From assembly GCF_018310345.1 (NCBI RefSeq), contig NZ_JAGXBY010000002.1, positions 620,001 to 684,000 on the forward strand: a DNA stretch of 64,000 nucleotides, given 5' to 3'. Within the stretch, counting starts at the first letter, position 1, and each line of letters starts with the position of its first letter. Below are positions 55,362 to 64,000 of this stretch, piece by piece. Below the pieces are notes generated by a model that saw only the letters and a list, made by a program, of their open reading frames with translations, was not told where the DNA came from and made no database searches. A program made the position numbers and the translations under genes. Source of the stretch: Ornithinibacillus massiliensis (GTDB lineage: Bacteria; Bacillota; Bacilli; Bacillales; Amphibacillaceae).

Positions 55362-55402
55362 TTCCTCAAAAAAACTGCTTCTGCCAATTATTGACAAAAG
55401 CA
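55362..55402 (-). terminator. Terminator after spoVM
   Basis: Hairpin TGCTTTTGTCA/TGGCAGAAGCA (some mismatches) followed by TTTTTTT on the minus strand, starting ten bases after the spoVM stop. Confidence 0.75.
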
Positions 55403-55412
55403 AAACAAAGCC

Positions 55413-55496
55413 TTACTTATCTTTCTTAAAAATACCAATTACAACACGTACAAATCCGCCAATTACTCTAGGGAGCTTAATCGTATAAAATTTCAT
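55413..55496 (-). CDS. spoVM: SpoVM, spore coat assembly peptide
   Basis: SpoVM is a tiny amphipathic peptide that recognises the convex forespore membrane and anchors SpoIVA to start coat assembly. The frame encodes 27 residues: MKFYTIKLPRVIGG followed by FVRVVIGIFKKDK, close to B. subtilis SpoVM (MKFYTIKLPKFLGG...). The Pro at position 9, needed for curvature sensing, is present. An AGGAGGGCGA ribosome site precedes the ATG. Its position between rpmB and thiN is the same as in B. subtilis. This identifies the organism as a spore former. Confidence 0.96.
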   Translation of the reverse strand: MKFYTIKLPRVIGGFVRVVIGIFKKDK

Positions 55497-55546
55497 AAGT
55501 TCGCCCTCCTCCATTTCCAAACACGCTTCATGAATCGCTTTTTTAC

Positions 55547-56191
55547 CTAATCACGACTCCTTACAACTAATACTATGCCATCATCAAATGAAAAAGTACC
55601 ATTATTTGAGATTAGCTTGTTTGAAATAGAAAGAGTGGATCCCATATGTATCGTTGCCTTCGATAGCGGATAATAAAATCCTTCGAGTGTAAGTCCACTG
55701 ACTTCTTGTGTTAATGGAATAAACGATACAATCGGGTAATTCTCACATCTCTTAATCGTATAAGAACCCGCAAACTTCAGTTCAAGATGGTTCTTACTAT
55801 CGATCACAGCTCCACCAATATTCTTTTTAACCAATTGTTGTAATAACTGGATATTGATTAATGTGTGGTCTAATCTGCCACCTGTTACACCAAAAAAGTA
55901 AATCATCGTTGGACGCAAGGAAATTGCAAGCCTTAAAGCAAGCTCCAAGTCGGTTTCATCTTTTTCCACGTTATGCTGTTCAAACCGCTTTGCTTGTATC
56001 TTTATTTGTTGGAGTTCTCCATCATTTACCGAATCGAAATCACCTATAGCATAATCTAATTCTATATTTTGTTGGATAATAGAAAGAGCCCCTCTATCGG
56101 CTCCAATCCAAATATCTATGTTATGTTGATAGTGAGATAAATTTGGAATTAGATGAGAAGGGCCATTTCCAATAATTGCTATATTTACCAT
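55547..56191 (-). CDS. thiN: Thiamine pyrophosphokinase
   Basis: ThiN makes thiamine pyrophosphate from thiamine and ATP. The 214-residue protein has GADRGALSI near residues 32-40, the catalytic GDFDSV near 52-57, DETDLELAL and the GVTGGRLDHTLINIQLL segment near 101-117. GAGGATAGAAGAA precedes the ATG. It follows rpe closely in the rsgA-rpe-thiN run. Confidence 0.95.
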   Translation of the reverse strand: MVNIAIIGNGPSHLIPNLSHYQHNIDIWIGADRGALSIIQQNIELDYAIGDFDSVNDGELQQIKIQAKRFEQHNVEKDETDLELALRLAISLRPTMIYFFGVTGGRLDHTLINIQLLQQLVKKNIGGAVIDSKNHLELKFAGSYTIKRCENYPIVSFIPLTQEVSGLTLEGFYYPLSKATIHMGSTLSISNKLISNNGTFSFDDGIVLVVRSRD

Positions 56192-56203
56192 TTCTTCTAT
56201 CCT

Positions 56204-56860
56204 CTACATTTCACATGCTTTACGAATATCTAATATTGCTTTTGTCCGATCCTCTTGATTAAACACTGCACTACCTGCCACTAACACATCTGCTCCAGCA
56301 TCAACACATTGTTTCGCTGTCGATACATTTACTCCACCATCAACCTCAATTTCAAACGTATAGCCATTTTCTTCACGCCATGTTGCTATTTGCTTAATCT
56401 TTTTTAACGTTGATTCAATAAACGACTGACCACCAAATCCAGGGTTCACAGTCATAATTAACACTAAGTCCACATCACCTAATACATCACGAATCATTTC
56501 TGCAGGTGTACCTGGATTAATGACAACCCCTGCCTTTACATTATTTGCTTTAATTAATTGGATTGTTCGATGTAAATGGACACTAGCCTCCTGATGAACC
56601 GTAATAATCGATGCTCCAGCCTTTACAAAAGCAGGAATATATTGATCTGGATTTTCTATCATGAGGTGAACATCTAACGGTAATTTCGTTGTTGGCTTAA
56701 TAGCTTCCACAATCAATGGACCAATCGTTATATTGGGTACAAAGTGACCATCCATGACGTCAACATGAATATAGTCTGCATTCCCTTTTTCCACATCTTT
56801 TATTTCTTCCCCTAATTTTGCAAAGTCTGCTGATAATATAGATGGTGCTATTTTTACCAT
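56204..56860 (-). CDS. rpe: Ribulose-phosphate 3-epimerase
   Basis: Rpe interconverts ribulose-5-phosphate and xylulose-5-phosphate in the pentose phosphate pathway. From the ATG at 56860 it has 218 residues: a TIM barrel beginning [19 protein letters not shown], with metal ligands in [15 protein letters not shown] and [10 protein letters not shown], and [10 protein letters not shown] plus EVDGGVNV. The upstream opening to 56917 lies within rsgA and has no ribosome site; GAGGTATTAAC precedes the ATG. Confidence 0.97.
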   Translation of the reverse strand: MVKIAPSILSADFAKLGEEIKDVEKGNADYIHVDVMDGHFVPNITIGPLIVEAIKPTTKLPLDVHLMIENPDQYIPAFVKAGASIITVHQEASVHLHRTIQLIKANNVKAGVVINPGTPAEMIRDVLGDVDLVLIMTVNPGFGGQSFIESTLKKIKQIATWREENGYTFEIEVDGGVNVSTAKQCVDAGADVLVAGSAVFNQEDRTKAILDIRKACEM

Positions 56861-56861
56861 G

Positions 56862-57743
56862 TTAATACCTCGGCTTTCGTGTTTGTATTTCTTCCAAAAA
56901 ACTGATGTAATGGTCATACCGATATTTTGGAAGTTCTCCGTTTTCTACTGCATCTTTTACTGCGCATTTTGGTTCTTTTGCGTGTAAACATCCCCTAAAT
57001 TTACAGTATTCCTTCCTTTCACGCATTTCAGGGAAGCAATCCGACAACTCTTCTGCTTCAATCTCATCAAAATCCAACGCGCTAAATCCTGGGGTATCCG
57101 CAACTAACCCATGATTAATTTCAATTAATTCGACATGTCTAGTCGTATGTTTCCCTCGTCCGAGACTTTTGGAAATATCCGCTGTTTTTAATTGCGTGTC
57201 AGGACTTAATACATTAATTAAAGAAGATTTTCCTACTCCAGATTGTCCAGCAATTACAGTGACGTGGTCTTGTAAATAGCCTTGTATTCGCTCAGAATCC
57301 ATCGTTTTCTTAGTAGAAAACAGCTCTGTCCTATACCCTATTGCTTCATAGTCTGCTTGATATTTTTGAATGACCTGTAATTGTTCTTCTGTAAGGAGGT
57401 CTATTTTCGTAATAAAGATAATGGGTTGAATACCCTTTGCCTCAATTAATACTAAGAACCGATCCAATAAGGTCGAACTAAATTCCGGCTCGATCGCGGA
57501 GCTGACTATAATGGCTTGGCTAATGTTCGCAATAGGAGGACGAATTAATTCATTCGTCCTTGGTTTTATTTCCGTAATATAGCCTTCTTTATCCTCACGA
57601 ATATCAAAGGATACAAAGTCACCTACAAGTGGTGTAATATTCTTTTTACGGAATACTCCTCTACCTTTACATTGAAATATATCCTTAGTTGTTTGTACAT
57701 AGTAGAAGCCACTCAAAGCTTTAATTATTCTGCCCTCTGGCAT
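56862..57743 (-). CDS. rsgA: RsgA (CpgA/YloQ), ribosome small-subunit GTPase
   Basis: RsgA is a circularly permuted GTPase acting in late 30S assembly; in Bacillus CpgA also detoxifies 4-phosphoerythronate. The 293-residue protein has an OB fold, G4 FITKIDLL, G1 [26 protein letters not shown] (G2), [10 protein letters not shown] (G3) and a C-terminal zinc site ([16 protein letters not shown]). It lies between prkC and rpe, with one base to the prkC stop. Confidence 0.96.
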   Translation of the reverse strand: MPEGRIIKALSGFYYVQTTKDIFQCKGRGVFRKKNITPLVGDFVSFDIREDKEGYITEIKPRTNELIRPPIANISQAIIVSSAIEPEFSSTLLDRFLVLIEAKGIQPIIFITKIDLLTEEQLQVIQKYQADYEAIGYRTELFSTKKTMDSERIQGYLQDHVTVIAGQSGVGKSSLINVLSPDTQLKTADISKSLGRGKHTTRHVELIEINHGLVADTPGFSALDFDEIEAEELSDCFPEMRERKEYCKFRGCLHAKEPKCAVKDAVENGELPKYRYDHYISFLEEIQTRKPRY

Positions 57744-59765
57744 TTATTCACCCTCTTCATATGAAATCGTCTCATCATAAATTACTTCATTATCACGCAT
57801 TACTCGATACCTCGCCTGACTTTTCTGTTCAATCATTAAGTCTATATTTATTTCGGTATCTTCCGTGATTGACATTTCTTCATTAGCAACCGTTATATCA
57901 GGATTGTTCATATCCTGTATATAAATGGTAATTACTTGTTGTATCGGTTCATTGTTTTCCTCTTCCTCCAACGTATATTCAATTGGAAGTGTCACGGAAT
58001 AGGATCTTGGAGGTAATATTTCTGGACCGATAGAGAAATAGACATTTACTTTATCACCTTGATTTAATTCTGTTTTAGCTCTAGGGTCTTGTCTAATAAC
58101 CTGACCTTCTGGTACGGTATCTGAGTACTCCTCATGAGGCTCCATTATTAACCCTTTTGCTTCAAGATATCCTCTCGCCTCTTCTCTAGTTAATCCAGTT
58201 AGATTATCCAGTTCGATAGGTTCTTTCCCTTTACTAACTTCAAAAATAACTGTCGTTTCTTCCGGAACTACCTCATCTCCAGGATCTGGCTGAGTTTGCT
58301 TGATAATGACACCAGCAGGTTCGTCCGAAAACACCTCATAAATTTGCGGTGGCTTATATCCTTTTTCTTCCAGTAATCGTTCGACATCTCCAATTTGTCT
58401 ACCAACATAATCGCCAAACATATCTTTTGCTTTACCTTCACTAACATAAACGGTTATCGTTTGTCCTTCTTTAATCGTTCTACCTGGTCTTGGATTTGTT
58501 TTGACGACTTTTCCTTCCTCTATTTCATCATGAGGCATATCTTCCCTTTCGACAACTAAGTTAAGGGCTTCTAATTCATCTTCTACTTCACTAAATTCTT
58601 GACCGATTATATCCTCTGGTATCGTAACATCCTTCGGTTTCGTTAGTCCAGGAACGATAAACAGAAGGGTAGCCACGATTAACAAAAGCAAAAAGGATAG
58701 AATAGAAATAATAAGTATTTTTTTCTTATTGCGCTTTTTCTTTGTTTTTCCTTTTGCTGTAGAAGTGCTTTTGCCTTTTCCCTTTGACTTCTCTTTATCT
58801 TCTACCTTCTTTGTTTCAGCATTTGCCTGATGAACAATCGTATCATGATGGATATTTTCAAGTTGGTTCTCCGTAATAATTGGGATAGCTTTAGTTTCTT
58901 CTCCTATTTCTGTTGGTGGAGTGAATTTAGGTTCGTCCAACCTATCAGGAGAAAGTGCCAATTCCAAATTATCTTCCATATCATAAACGGTTTCAAATCG
59001 ATGAAAAGGATCCTTCGCTGTCGCTTTAAGTACGATATTCTCGACACTTTGTGGAACCTCAGGGCTAAACCTACGAACGGATGGTGTTTCACTTTGTAAA
59101 TGTTTCAGTGCAATGGAAACCGGGGATTGTCCAGAAAAAGGCAATCTACCGGTAAGCATTTCAAAAAATACGATACCTAATGAATAGATGTCTGATTTTT
59201 TCGTAGCCATTCCGCCTCTTGCCTGTTCAGGAGATAAATAGTGTACAGAACCTAATACAGAATTAGTTTGCGTTAATGATGTTGCACTTAACGCCATCGC
59301 AATACCAAAGTCTGTAACTTTAATATGACCATATGTATCAATTAAGATATTTTGCGGTTTTATGTCACGATGAACAATTCCATTCTCATGAGCGTGAGAT
59401 ATCGCTGCTGTGATTTGCTTCATAATTTCGATTGCTTCAGGTACATCGATCGGACCATACCGCTGAATAAATTCTTTTAATGTCATCCCATCCACATATT
59501 CCATCACCATATACAAAATTTGGTCCTCTTCACCAACATCATAAATGGTTACGACATTCGGATGTGACAGGCTCGTGGCAGACTGTGCTTCACGATCAAA
59601 TCTAGCAATAAATTCTTCATCATTGGCATATTCCAATCGCAGCACTTTTATAGCTACTTTTCGATCTAATATAATGTCTTCGGCTAGGTAGACGTCTGCC
59701 ATTCCGCCTCCGCCAATTTTTTCTTTTATTTGGTAACGCTCACTAAGCAAACGACCATTTAGCAT
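57744..59765 (-). CDS. prkC: PrkC, PASTA-domain Ser/Thr protein kinase
   Basis: PrkC is a membrane kinase that senses muropeptides and promotes spore germination and stationary-phase signalling. The 673-residue protein has an N-terminal kinase domain (GGGGMADVYLAEDI, VAIKVLR lysine, HRDIKPQNIL loop, TDFGIAMA), a Lys-rich juxtamembrane stretch, one membrane helix at about residues 350-370 and three PASTA repeats (about 375-590) before a beta-rich C-terminal domain. The start overlaps the prpC stop, so kinase and phosphatase are co-translated. Confidence 0.97.
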   Translation of the reverse strand: MLNGRLLSERYQIKEKIGGGGMADVYLAEDIILDRKVAIKVLRLEYANDEEFIARFDREAQSATSLSHPNVVTIYDVGEEDQILYMVMEYVDGMTLKEFIQRYGPIDVPEAIEIMKQITAAISHAHENGIVHRDIKPQNILIDTYGHIKVTDFGIAMALSATSLTQTNSVLGSVHYLSPEQARGGMATKKSDIYSLGIVFFEMLTGRLPFSGQSPVSIALKHLQSETPSVRRFSPEVPQSVENIVLKATAKDPFHRFETVYDMEDNLELALSPDRLDEPKFTPPTEIGEETKAIPIITENQLENIHHDTIVHQANAETKKVEDKEKSKGKGKSTSTAKGKTKKKRNKKKILIISILSFLLLLIVATLLFIVPGLTKPKDVTIPEDIIGQEFSEVEDELEALNLVVEREDMPHDEIEEGKVVKTNPRPGRTIKEGQTITVYVSEGKAKDMFGDYVGRQIGDVERLLEEKGYKPPQIYEVFSDEPAGVIIKQTQPDPGDEVVPEETTVIFEVSKGKEPIELDNLTGLTREEARGYLEAKGLIMEPHEEYSDTVPEGQVIRQDPRAKTELNQGDKVNVYFSIGPEILPPRSYSVTLPIEYTLEEEENNEPIQQVITIYIQDMNNPDITVANEEMSITEDTEINIDLMIEQKSQARYRVMRDNEVIYDETISYEEGE

Positions 59766-60520
59766 GGTGGTTCACCTTCTTCCAACGATGCTTCATGCTG
59801 TATGATGATAAGAGAAACATTATCCTCCCCACCACGTTCATTTGCTAAATCAACTAATCGTTTGCCAACCTCTTCAATATCTTCAGTAGACTTTAAATAA
59901 TCAGCAAGCTCTCCGTCATGTACTTTATCTGTTAAACCATCTGAGCACAATAATAGTCTGTCTCCAGCTTCCCAATTAATGGTTTGGATATCAGGTTCAA
60001 CTAATTCATTCGTTCCTAAAGCTCTAAGGACAACATTTTTTCTCGGGTGGTACATCGCGTCATCCTTTGAAATTTGTCCCGATTGAACAAGTGCATTGAC
60101 TAACGAGTGGTCTTCTGTAATTTGTTTAAATCTAAAATCGTTGAATAAGTAGCATCTACTATCACCAATATGAGCAACCGTAATAAATTCCCCTGTACAG
60201 ACAGCAACAACAACAGTAGTGCCCATACCTTGGCATTCTTCCTTTTCTAGTGATAGTTGATATATAGACGTATTTGCATCCAGTAGAGATTGTTGTAACC
60301 ATTCTTCTACTTCCTCTGGGGAATCAAAGCCTTTAATTTCTTTCCATTTCTTCTCCAAAATGGTCGTCGCCATATCACTTGCAACATCTCCTGCTTGATG
60401 GCCACCCATACCATCAGCAATAATTGCCAGATATTGTCCGTGACTGTTTGAGAATATTCCACCAGAGTCTTCATTATGTGCTCTCACTTGACCACGATCC
60501 GTCAAAAAATGTCCTTCCAT
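59759..60520 (-). CDS. prpC: PrpC, PP2C-type protein phosphatase
   Basis: PrpC removes phosphates placed by PrkC. From the ATG at 60520 (GGGGTGGTAGAA upstream) it has 253 residues. PP2C motifs are RAHNEDS, IADGMGGHQAGDVAS near residues 35-49, VAHIGDSRCYL, LCSDGLTD and GGEDNVSLI. A GTG three codons upstream is too close to its ribosome site. The usual upstream gene rlmN is missing; rsmB precedes it directly. Confidence 0.97.
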   Translation of the reverse strand: MEGHFLTDRGQVRAHNEDSGGIFSNSHGQYLAIIADGMGGHQAGDVASDMATTILEKKWKEIKGFDSPEEVEEWLQQSLLDANTSIYQLSLEKEECQGMGTTVVVAVCTGEFITVAHIGDSRCYLFNDFRFKQITEDHSLVNALVQSGQISKDDAMYHPRKNVVLRALGTNELVEPDIQTINWEAGDRLLLCSDGLTDKVHDGELADYLKSTEDIEEVGKRLVDLANERGGEDNVSLIIIQHEASLEEGEPPC

Positions 60521-60641
60521 TTCTACCACCCCTTTTCCTTAGCATCATTCTACTTTTGTACATAAGTATTACACACTTTTCAAATTAAGAATATCCTTTT
60601 CTAGTACTTTATACTGTCAGCATATCCATTCTAATTATTTT

Positions 60642-61991
60642 TTAAGATTTTTTAACCATTCTAGTTAAGAAAAAACCGTCTGTTTGATAGCTTTGTGGAA
60701 AAATCTGTAACCCATATTGTGTAATACCTGGTGAAGCGTTTAATTCAGTAGGCAAGTCCTCATAAAACCGCTCATCGATTTGGTAATTATTATTTTCTCT
60801 TAAAAAATCTTTCACTACTTCTTCATTTTCTCCAGGATCCACCGTACAAGTACTATATACTAATAGCCCACCAGGCTTTAGCAATGGAGCAACGGTTGAT
60901 AAAATATCCTTTTGAATGATAGCAAGTCTTTCAATGTCTTCTTCACTTTTATTATACTTTATATCTGGTTTGCCTCTCATAACACCTAAACCAGAGCACG
61001 GCGCATCTACTAATATACGATCGAAGGTTTCTGGTTTATATCGTTCTGCTAATTTCCGAGCATCTAGTTGTTCAGCTTTGATATTGGTCAGATTTAATAC
61101 TTGTGCCTTCTCTTCTATAAGCTTTATTTTTTTCTTATGCAAGTCATGGGCATACACAACGCCATTATTCTGCATCTTTTCCGCTATATGAGTGGCCTTC
61201 CCACCAGGAGCACTACAGGCATCCAGTACGTTTTGACCTGGCATAACCTGAATCATTTCACCAACTAACATCGAACTTTGGTCTTGAATCGTAGCCATTC
61301 CTTCCATAAACAAGGAAGATTTTAAAACATTTCCTTTTTGTACGATAATTCCTTGTTCAGAAAACGGTGAAGTTGAAACAACATAGCCCTCATCCTCTAA
61401 TTGTTTCATTGCTTCGACTCTTGAAATTTTCATTGGCTGAATCCGTATCGAGATGGGCTTGTGTTGTAAATTCGCTTCACACATTTCTTTTGTCGTCTCA
61501 TAGCCATAATGATCTATCCAGCGTTTGACCAACCATTCTGGATGACTTGTAGCAATACTTAAACGCTTTGTAGGATCCTCTATGTTTTCGATTTTTGGGA
61601 CACCATTCCGTTGTATATTCCGAAGAACAGCATTGACTAAGGAGGCTATTCCTTTGTGGCCTCTTTGCTTAGCTATTTCAACCGCTTCATGAATAATGGC
61701 ATGGTCTGGAACTTTATCTAAATACACCATTTGGTAAATAGACATCCTTAACAGCATACGAACCCATAGTGATAGCTTTTTCTTTTTATCAATAAAAGAA
61801 TCGATATAAAAGTCCAATGTCATTTTATATTGAATGGTTCCATAAACAAGCTCCGTTAATAAACCCTCATCCTTTTGTGATATATGCTTAGCATTAATCT
61901 CATGACTTATTAATAGATGACTATAACCACTATCTTGTTCAATTCTCATTAATAATTCTATTGCTGTATTTCTAAGAAGATATTTTTCCAT
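60642..61991 (-). CDS. rsmB: RsmB (Sun), 16S rRNA m5C967 methyltransferase
   Basis: RsmB methylates C967 of 16S rRNA. From the ATG at 61991 it has 449 residues, with a NusB-like N-terminal domain (TELVYGTIQYKMTLDFYID) and a SAM domain: DACSAPGGKATHIAEKM, DAPCSGLGVMRGKPD with one catalytic Cys, and YSTCTVDPGENE with the second. An opening to 62030 overlaps fmt and lacks support. The next gene in B. subtilis, rlmN, is absent; only about 120 bases separate this stop from prpC. Confidence 0.96.
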   Translation of the reverse strand: MEKYLLRNTAIELLMRIEQDSGYSHLLISHEINAKHISQKDEGLLTELVYGTIQYKMTLDFYIDSFIDKKKKLSLWVRMLLRMSIYQMVYLDKVPDHAIIHEAVEIAKQRGHKGIASLVNAVLRNIQRNGVPKIENIEDPTKRLSIATSHPEWLVKRWIDHYGYETTKEMCEANLQHKPISIRIQPMKISRVEAMKQLEDEGYVVSTSPFSEQGIIVQKGNVLKSSLFMEGMATIQDQSSMLVGEMIQVMPGQNVLDACSAPGGKATHIAEKMQNNGVVYAHDLHKKKIKLIEEKAQVLNLTNIKAEQLDARKLAERYKPETFDRILVDAPCSGLGVMRGKPDIKYNKSEEDIERLAIIQKDILSTVAPLLKPGGLLVYSTCTVDPGENEEVVKDFLRENNNYQIDERFYEDLPTELNASPGITQYGLQIFPQSYQTDGFFLTRMVKKS

Positions 61992-61992
61992 A

Positions 61993-62934
61993 TTATTCAC
62001 CCATTTTAATACCGATTTGGATTCGATCACTGGAGCCTTGTAAATAATCTTTTACAGTCATTCGTTTCTTCCCAGCTGGCTGTATTTCGGTAATTCGTAT
62101 TCCTTTTTGATTTCCACATACAACAATAAAAGCTTCGTCATTCTCTTTCGCCACAATCTCACCTGGCTCCCCATTAAGAACCTGCTCTACTGGTTCACCC
62201 CACCATATTTTCATGGTTTGATTAGCATAGGTCGTAAAGGCAACTGGCCATGGATGAAGACCACGTATTTGATTATAAATTTCGGTATGTGATTGATGCC
62301 AGTTAATCTTTTCTTGTTCACGTTTTATATTCGATGCAAAACTAGCCTTGGAGTCGTCTTGTTTAATTGGTTGAATTTGTCCTCTAAACAAGTTGGGCAA
62401 TGTTTCCATTAATAATTGTGCACCAACGACGGAAAGCTTATCATGTAGTGAACCTACATGGTCTTCTAATTCAATCGGAATACTTCTTTGAGTAAGGATA
62501 TCGCCAGCATCTAATTTTTCAGCCATGTACATGATGGTGATCCCTGTCTCCTTCTTGCCTTGCATAATGGCATAATGTATTGGTGCACCACCACGTAATT
62601 CAGGAAGTAAGGAGGCATGGACATTAATACAGCCATATTGTGGACCTTCCAGAAGCTCATTCGGTAAAATTTGACCATATGCAGCAGTCACAATAATATC
62701 CGGTTTTACATCTAAGATTGGTTGATAATCATGGCGAATTTTCTCCGGTTGAAAAACAGGTATACCATGTGTTTCTGCTTCTACTTTTACAGGTGGAGGA
62801 GTTATAACCTTTTTTCTCCCTTTTGGTCGATCTGGTTGCGTTACGACAAGAACGACTTCATATTCCGATTGAACAAGTTCTCTTAATATAGGGACAGAAA
62901 AATCTGGTGTTCCCATAAAAACGATTCGTTTCAT
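61993..62934 (-). CDS. fmt: Methionyl-tRNA formyltransferase
   Basis: Fmt formylates initiator Met-tRNA. The 313-residue protein has [14 protein letters not shown] near the start, [20 protein letters not shown] with the catalytic Asn and His near residues 106-125, and [12 protein letters not shown] with the catalytic Asp, followed by the C-terminal OB-like domain. It lies 14 bases after the priA stop; the def gene normally between them is absent. Confidence 0.97.
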   Translation of the reverse strand: MKRIVFMGTPDFSVPILRELVQSEYEVVLVVTQPDRPKGRKKVITPPPVKVEAETHGIPVFQPEKIRHDYQPILDVKPDIIVTAAYGQILPNELLEGPQYGCINVHASLLPELRGGAPIHYAIMQGKKETGITIMYMAEKLDAGDILTQRSIPIELEDHVGSLHDKLSVVGAQLLMETLPNLFRGQIQPIKQDDSKASFASNIKREQEKINWHQSHTEIYNQIRGLHPWPVAFTTYANQTMKIWWGEPVEQVLNGEPGEIVAKENDEAFIVVCGNQKGIRITEIQPAGKKRMTVKDYLQGSSDRIQIGIKMGE

Positions 62935-62948
62935 AACATTACCTCTTT

Positions 62949-64000
62949 CTACATCAGGTGATATGGTTGCATATCGATTGTAATTAATAAGTCCTCTTTG
63001 CGAGCTTCATCCGCAAATTGGTCGATTATCTTTTTTAAATACTTTCTTAAGTTAGGTTCATTTCTGTATTTTATCATGCATTGATAGCGATATCTATCTT
63101 TGATCCTAGTTATTGGTGACGCGGTCGGCCCGAGTACAACGGTTTCCTCATTTACAACTTTTAGAAGTAATTGAACAATTCGTTGTGTAATTTGTACCAC
63201 CTTCACGTGATTAGGATGGGAAACAGTTACCAATGCTAGATATACATATGGAGGATAGCGAAATGTCTTTCTTATTTGCATTTCTCGTAAAAAGAATTGA
63301 TTAAAATCATATTCACTTGCGAGTTGAATACTATAATGATCTGGTGTATAGGATTGTACGATTACTTGTCCAGGAAGCTCATGTCTACCAGCTCTACCAC
63401 TAACCTGTGTTAATAGTTGAAATGTCTTTTCACTTGAACGAAAGTCCGGTAAATGCAGCATAGAATCTGCGGTTAACACACCTACCAACGTCACGTTGGC
63501 AAAATCTAACCCTTTGGCAATCATTTGTGTTCCTAATAATATATCTGCTTCTTTATTGGCAAAGCTTTTAAGCAGTCTTTCATGAGCTCCTTTTTTTCTC
63601 GTAGTGTCCACATCCATCCGAATAACTCTAGCATGGGGCATTAACTCATGTAACGATTCCTCCACACGCTGTGTCCCTGTTCCGAAATATCGGATAGCAT
63701 CACTAGTACATTCCGGGCATTGATTTGGCATTGGTTCCTCATACGAACAGTAGTGACATTTTAATTGATTTGATCGTTTATGATAGGTCAGTGCGATATC
63801 ACAATGTGGACATTGCTTTACATGACCACAATCTCGGCACATCACAAAAGTAGAATACCCTCTCCTGTTCAGCAATAGAACAACTTGTTCCCCGCGATTG
63901 ATTGCACTTTCCATACTTTCTTTTAACCTAGTAGAAAACATAGAACGATTCCCGTTATGCAATTCCTCTCGCATATCGACAATTTCGATATCTGGCATTT
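62949..64000 (-). CDS. priA: PriA, primosomal helicase (C-terminal part, cut by window edge)
   Basis: PriA recognises stalled forks and restarts replication. The 350 or so residues in the window are the C-terminal half. They include the two zinc sites ([37 protein letters not shown]), [33 protein letters not shown] and the [19 protein letters not shown] helicase motif. The N-terminal DNA-binding domain and Walker A lie beyond the right edge. Reading frame is intact to the edge. Confidence 0.95.
   Translation of the reverse strand, partial: MPDIEIVDMREELHNGNRSMFSTRLKESMESAINRGEQVVLLLNRRGYSTFVMCRDCGHVKQCPHCDIALTYHKRSNQLKCHYCSYEEPMPNQCPECTSDAIRYFGTGTQRVEESLHELMPHARVIRMDVDTTRKKGAHERLLKSFANKEADILLGTQMIAKGLDFANVTLVGVLTADSMLHLPDFRSSEKTFQLLTQVSGRAGRHELPGQVIVQSYTPDHYSIQLASEYDFNQFFLREMQIRKTFRYPPYVYLALVTVSHPNHVKVVQITQRIVQLLLKVVNEETVVLGPTASPITRIKDRYRYQCMIKYRNEPNLRKYLKKIIDQFADEARKEDLLITIDMQPYHLM

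Overview
The window is a contiguous piece of chromosome from a low-GC, endospore-forming, flagellated Gram-positive bacterium. Gene order follows the Bacillus subtilis segment priA-fmt-prkC-spoVM-fab-smc-ffh-rpsP-trmD-sucCD-topA-xerC-codY-fla/che almost gene for gene, read on the minus strand from right to left. The base composition (AT-rich, by eye mid-30s % GC), a spoVM gene and small locus differences (lepB beside rplS, an extra flagellar-operon gene, missing trmFO, rlmN and def) suggest a Bacillaceae member of the Oceanobacillus/Virgibacillus/Gracilibacillus type. The genus assignment is an inference.

Layout from left to right. Positions 1-17793 hold the first two thirds of the fla/che operon, in transcription order flgB-flgC-fliE-fliF-fliG-fliH-fliI-fliJ-motE-like-fliK-flgD-(TIGR02530 gene)-flgG-swrD/flbD-fliL-fliM-fliY-cheY-fliO-fliP-fliQ-fliR-flhB-flhA, with flhA cut by the left edge. 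These encode the proximal rod, MS ring, C ring and switch, the export ATPase and gate, hook scaffold and length control, and the distal rod/hook. Positions 18204-22175 hold xerC-hslV-hslU-codY with a clear sigma-A promoter and a large terminator. Positions 22383-31690 carry topA (two promoters), dprA, sucCD, the flagellum-like pair ylqG/ylqH, rnhB and rbgA. Positions 31698-36965 carry lepB, rplS, trmD, rimM, ylqD, khpA, rpsP and ffh; 36979-43266 carry ylxM, ftsY, smc and rnc, with one small plus-strand gene (UPF0435) wedged between smc and rnc.

Positions 43336-46960 form the FapR-controlled lipid operon fapR-plsX-fabD-fabG-acpP, with a readable FapR operator and promoter. Then come recG, sdaAA/sdaAB, a plus-strand NCS2 purine-type permease, an intergenic repeat region, fakA and an Asp23-family gene. 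Plus-strand rpmB, tiny minus-strand spoVM, thiN, rpe, rsgA, prkC, prpC, rsmB, fmt and the 3' half of priA complete the window. No rRNA, tRNA, CRISPR, prophage or intact insertion sequence was seen.

Most of the window is ordinary core genome. The points worth a second look are: a GC-rich intergenic repeat bracketed by 72-bp imperfect direct repeats that carry one arm of the fakA terminator; a 117-bp MITE-like palindrome between sucD and dprA sharing a motif with that repeat; an RbgA GTPase whose G4 motif has lost its asparagine; the stand-alone FlhB-C-like/FliK-like pair YlqH/YlqG; an uncharacterised flagellar-operon protein bordered by hairpins; and three RNA- or protein-modification genes absent from their usual slots.
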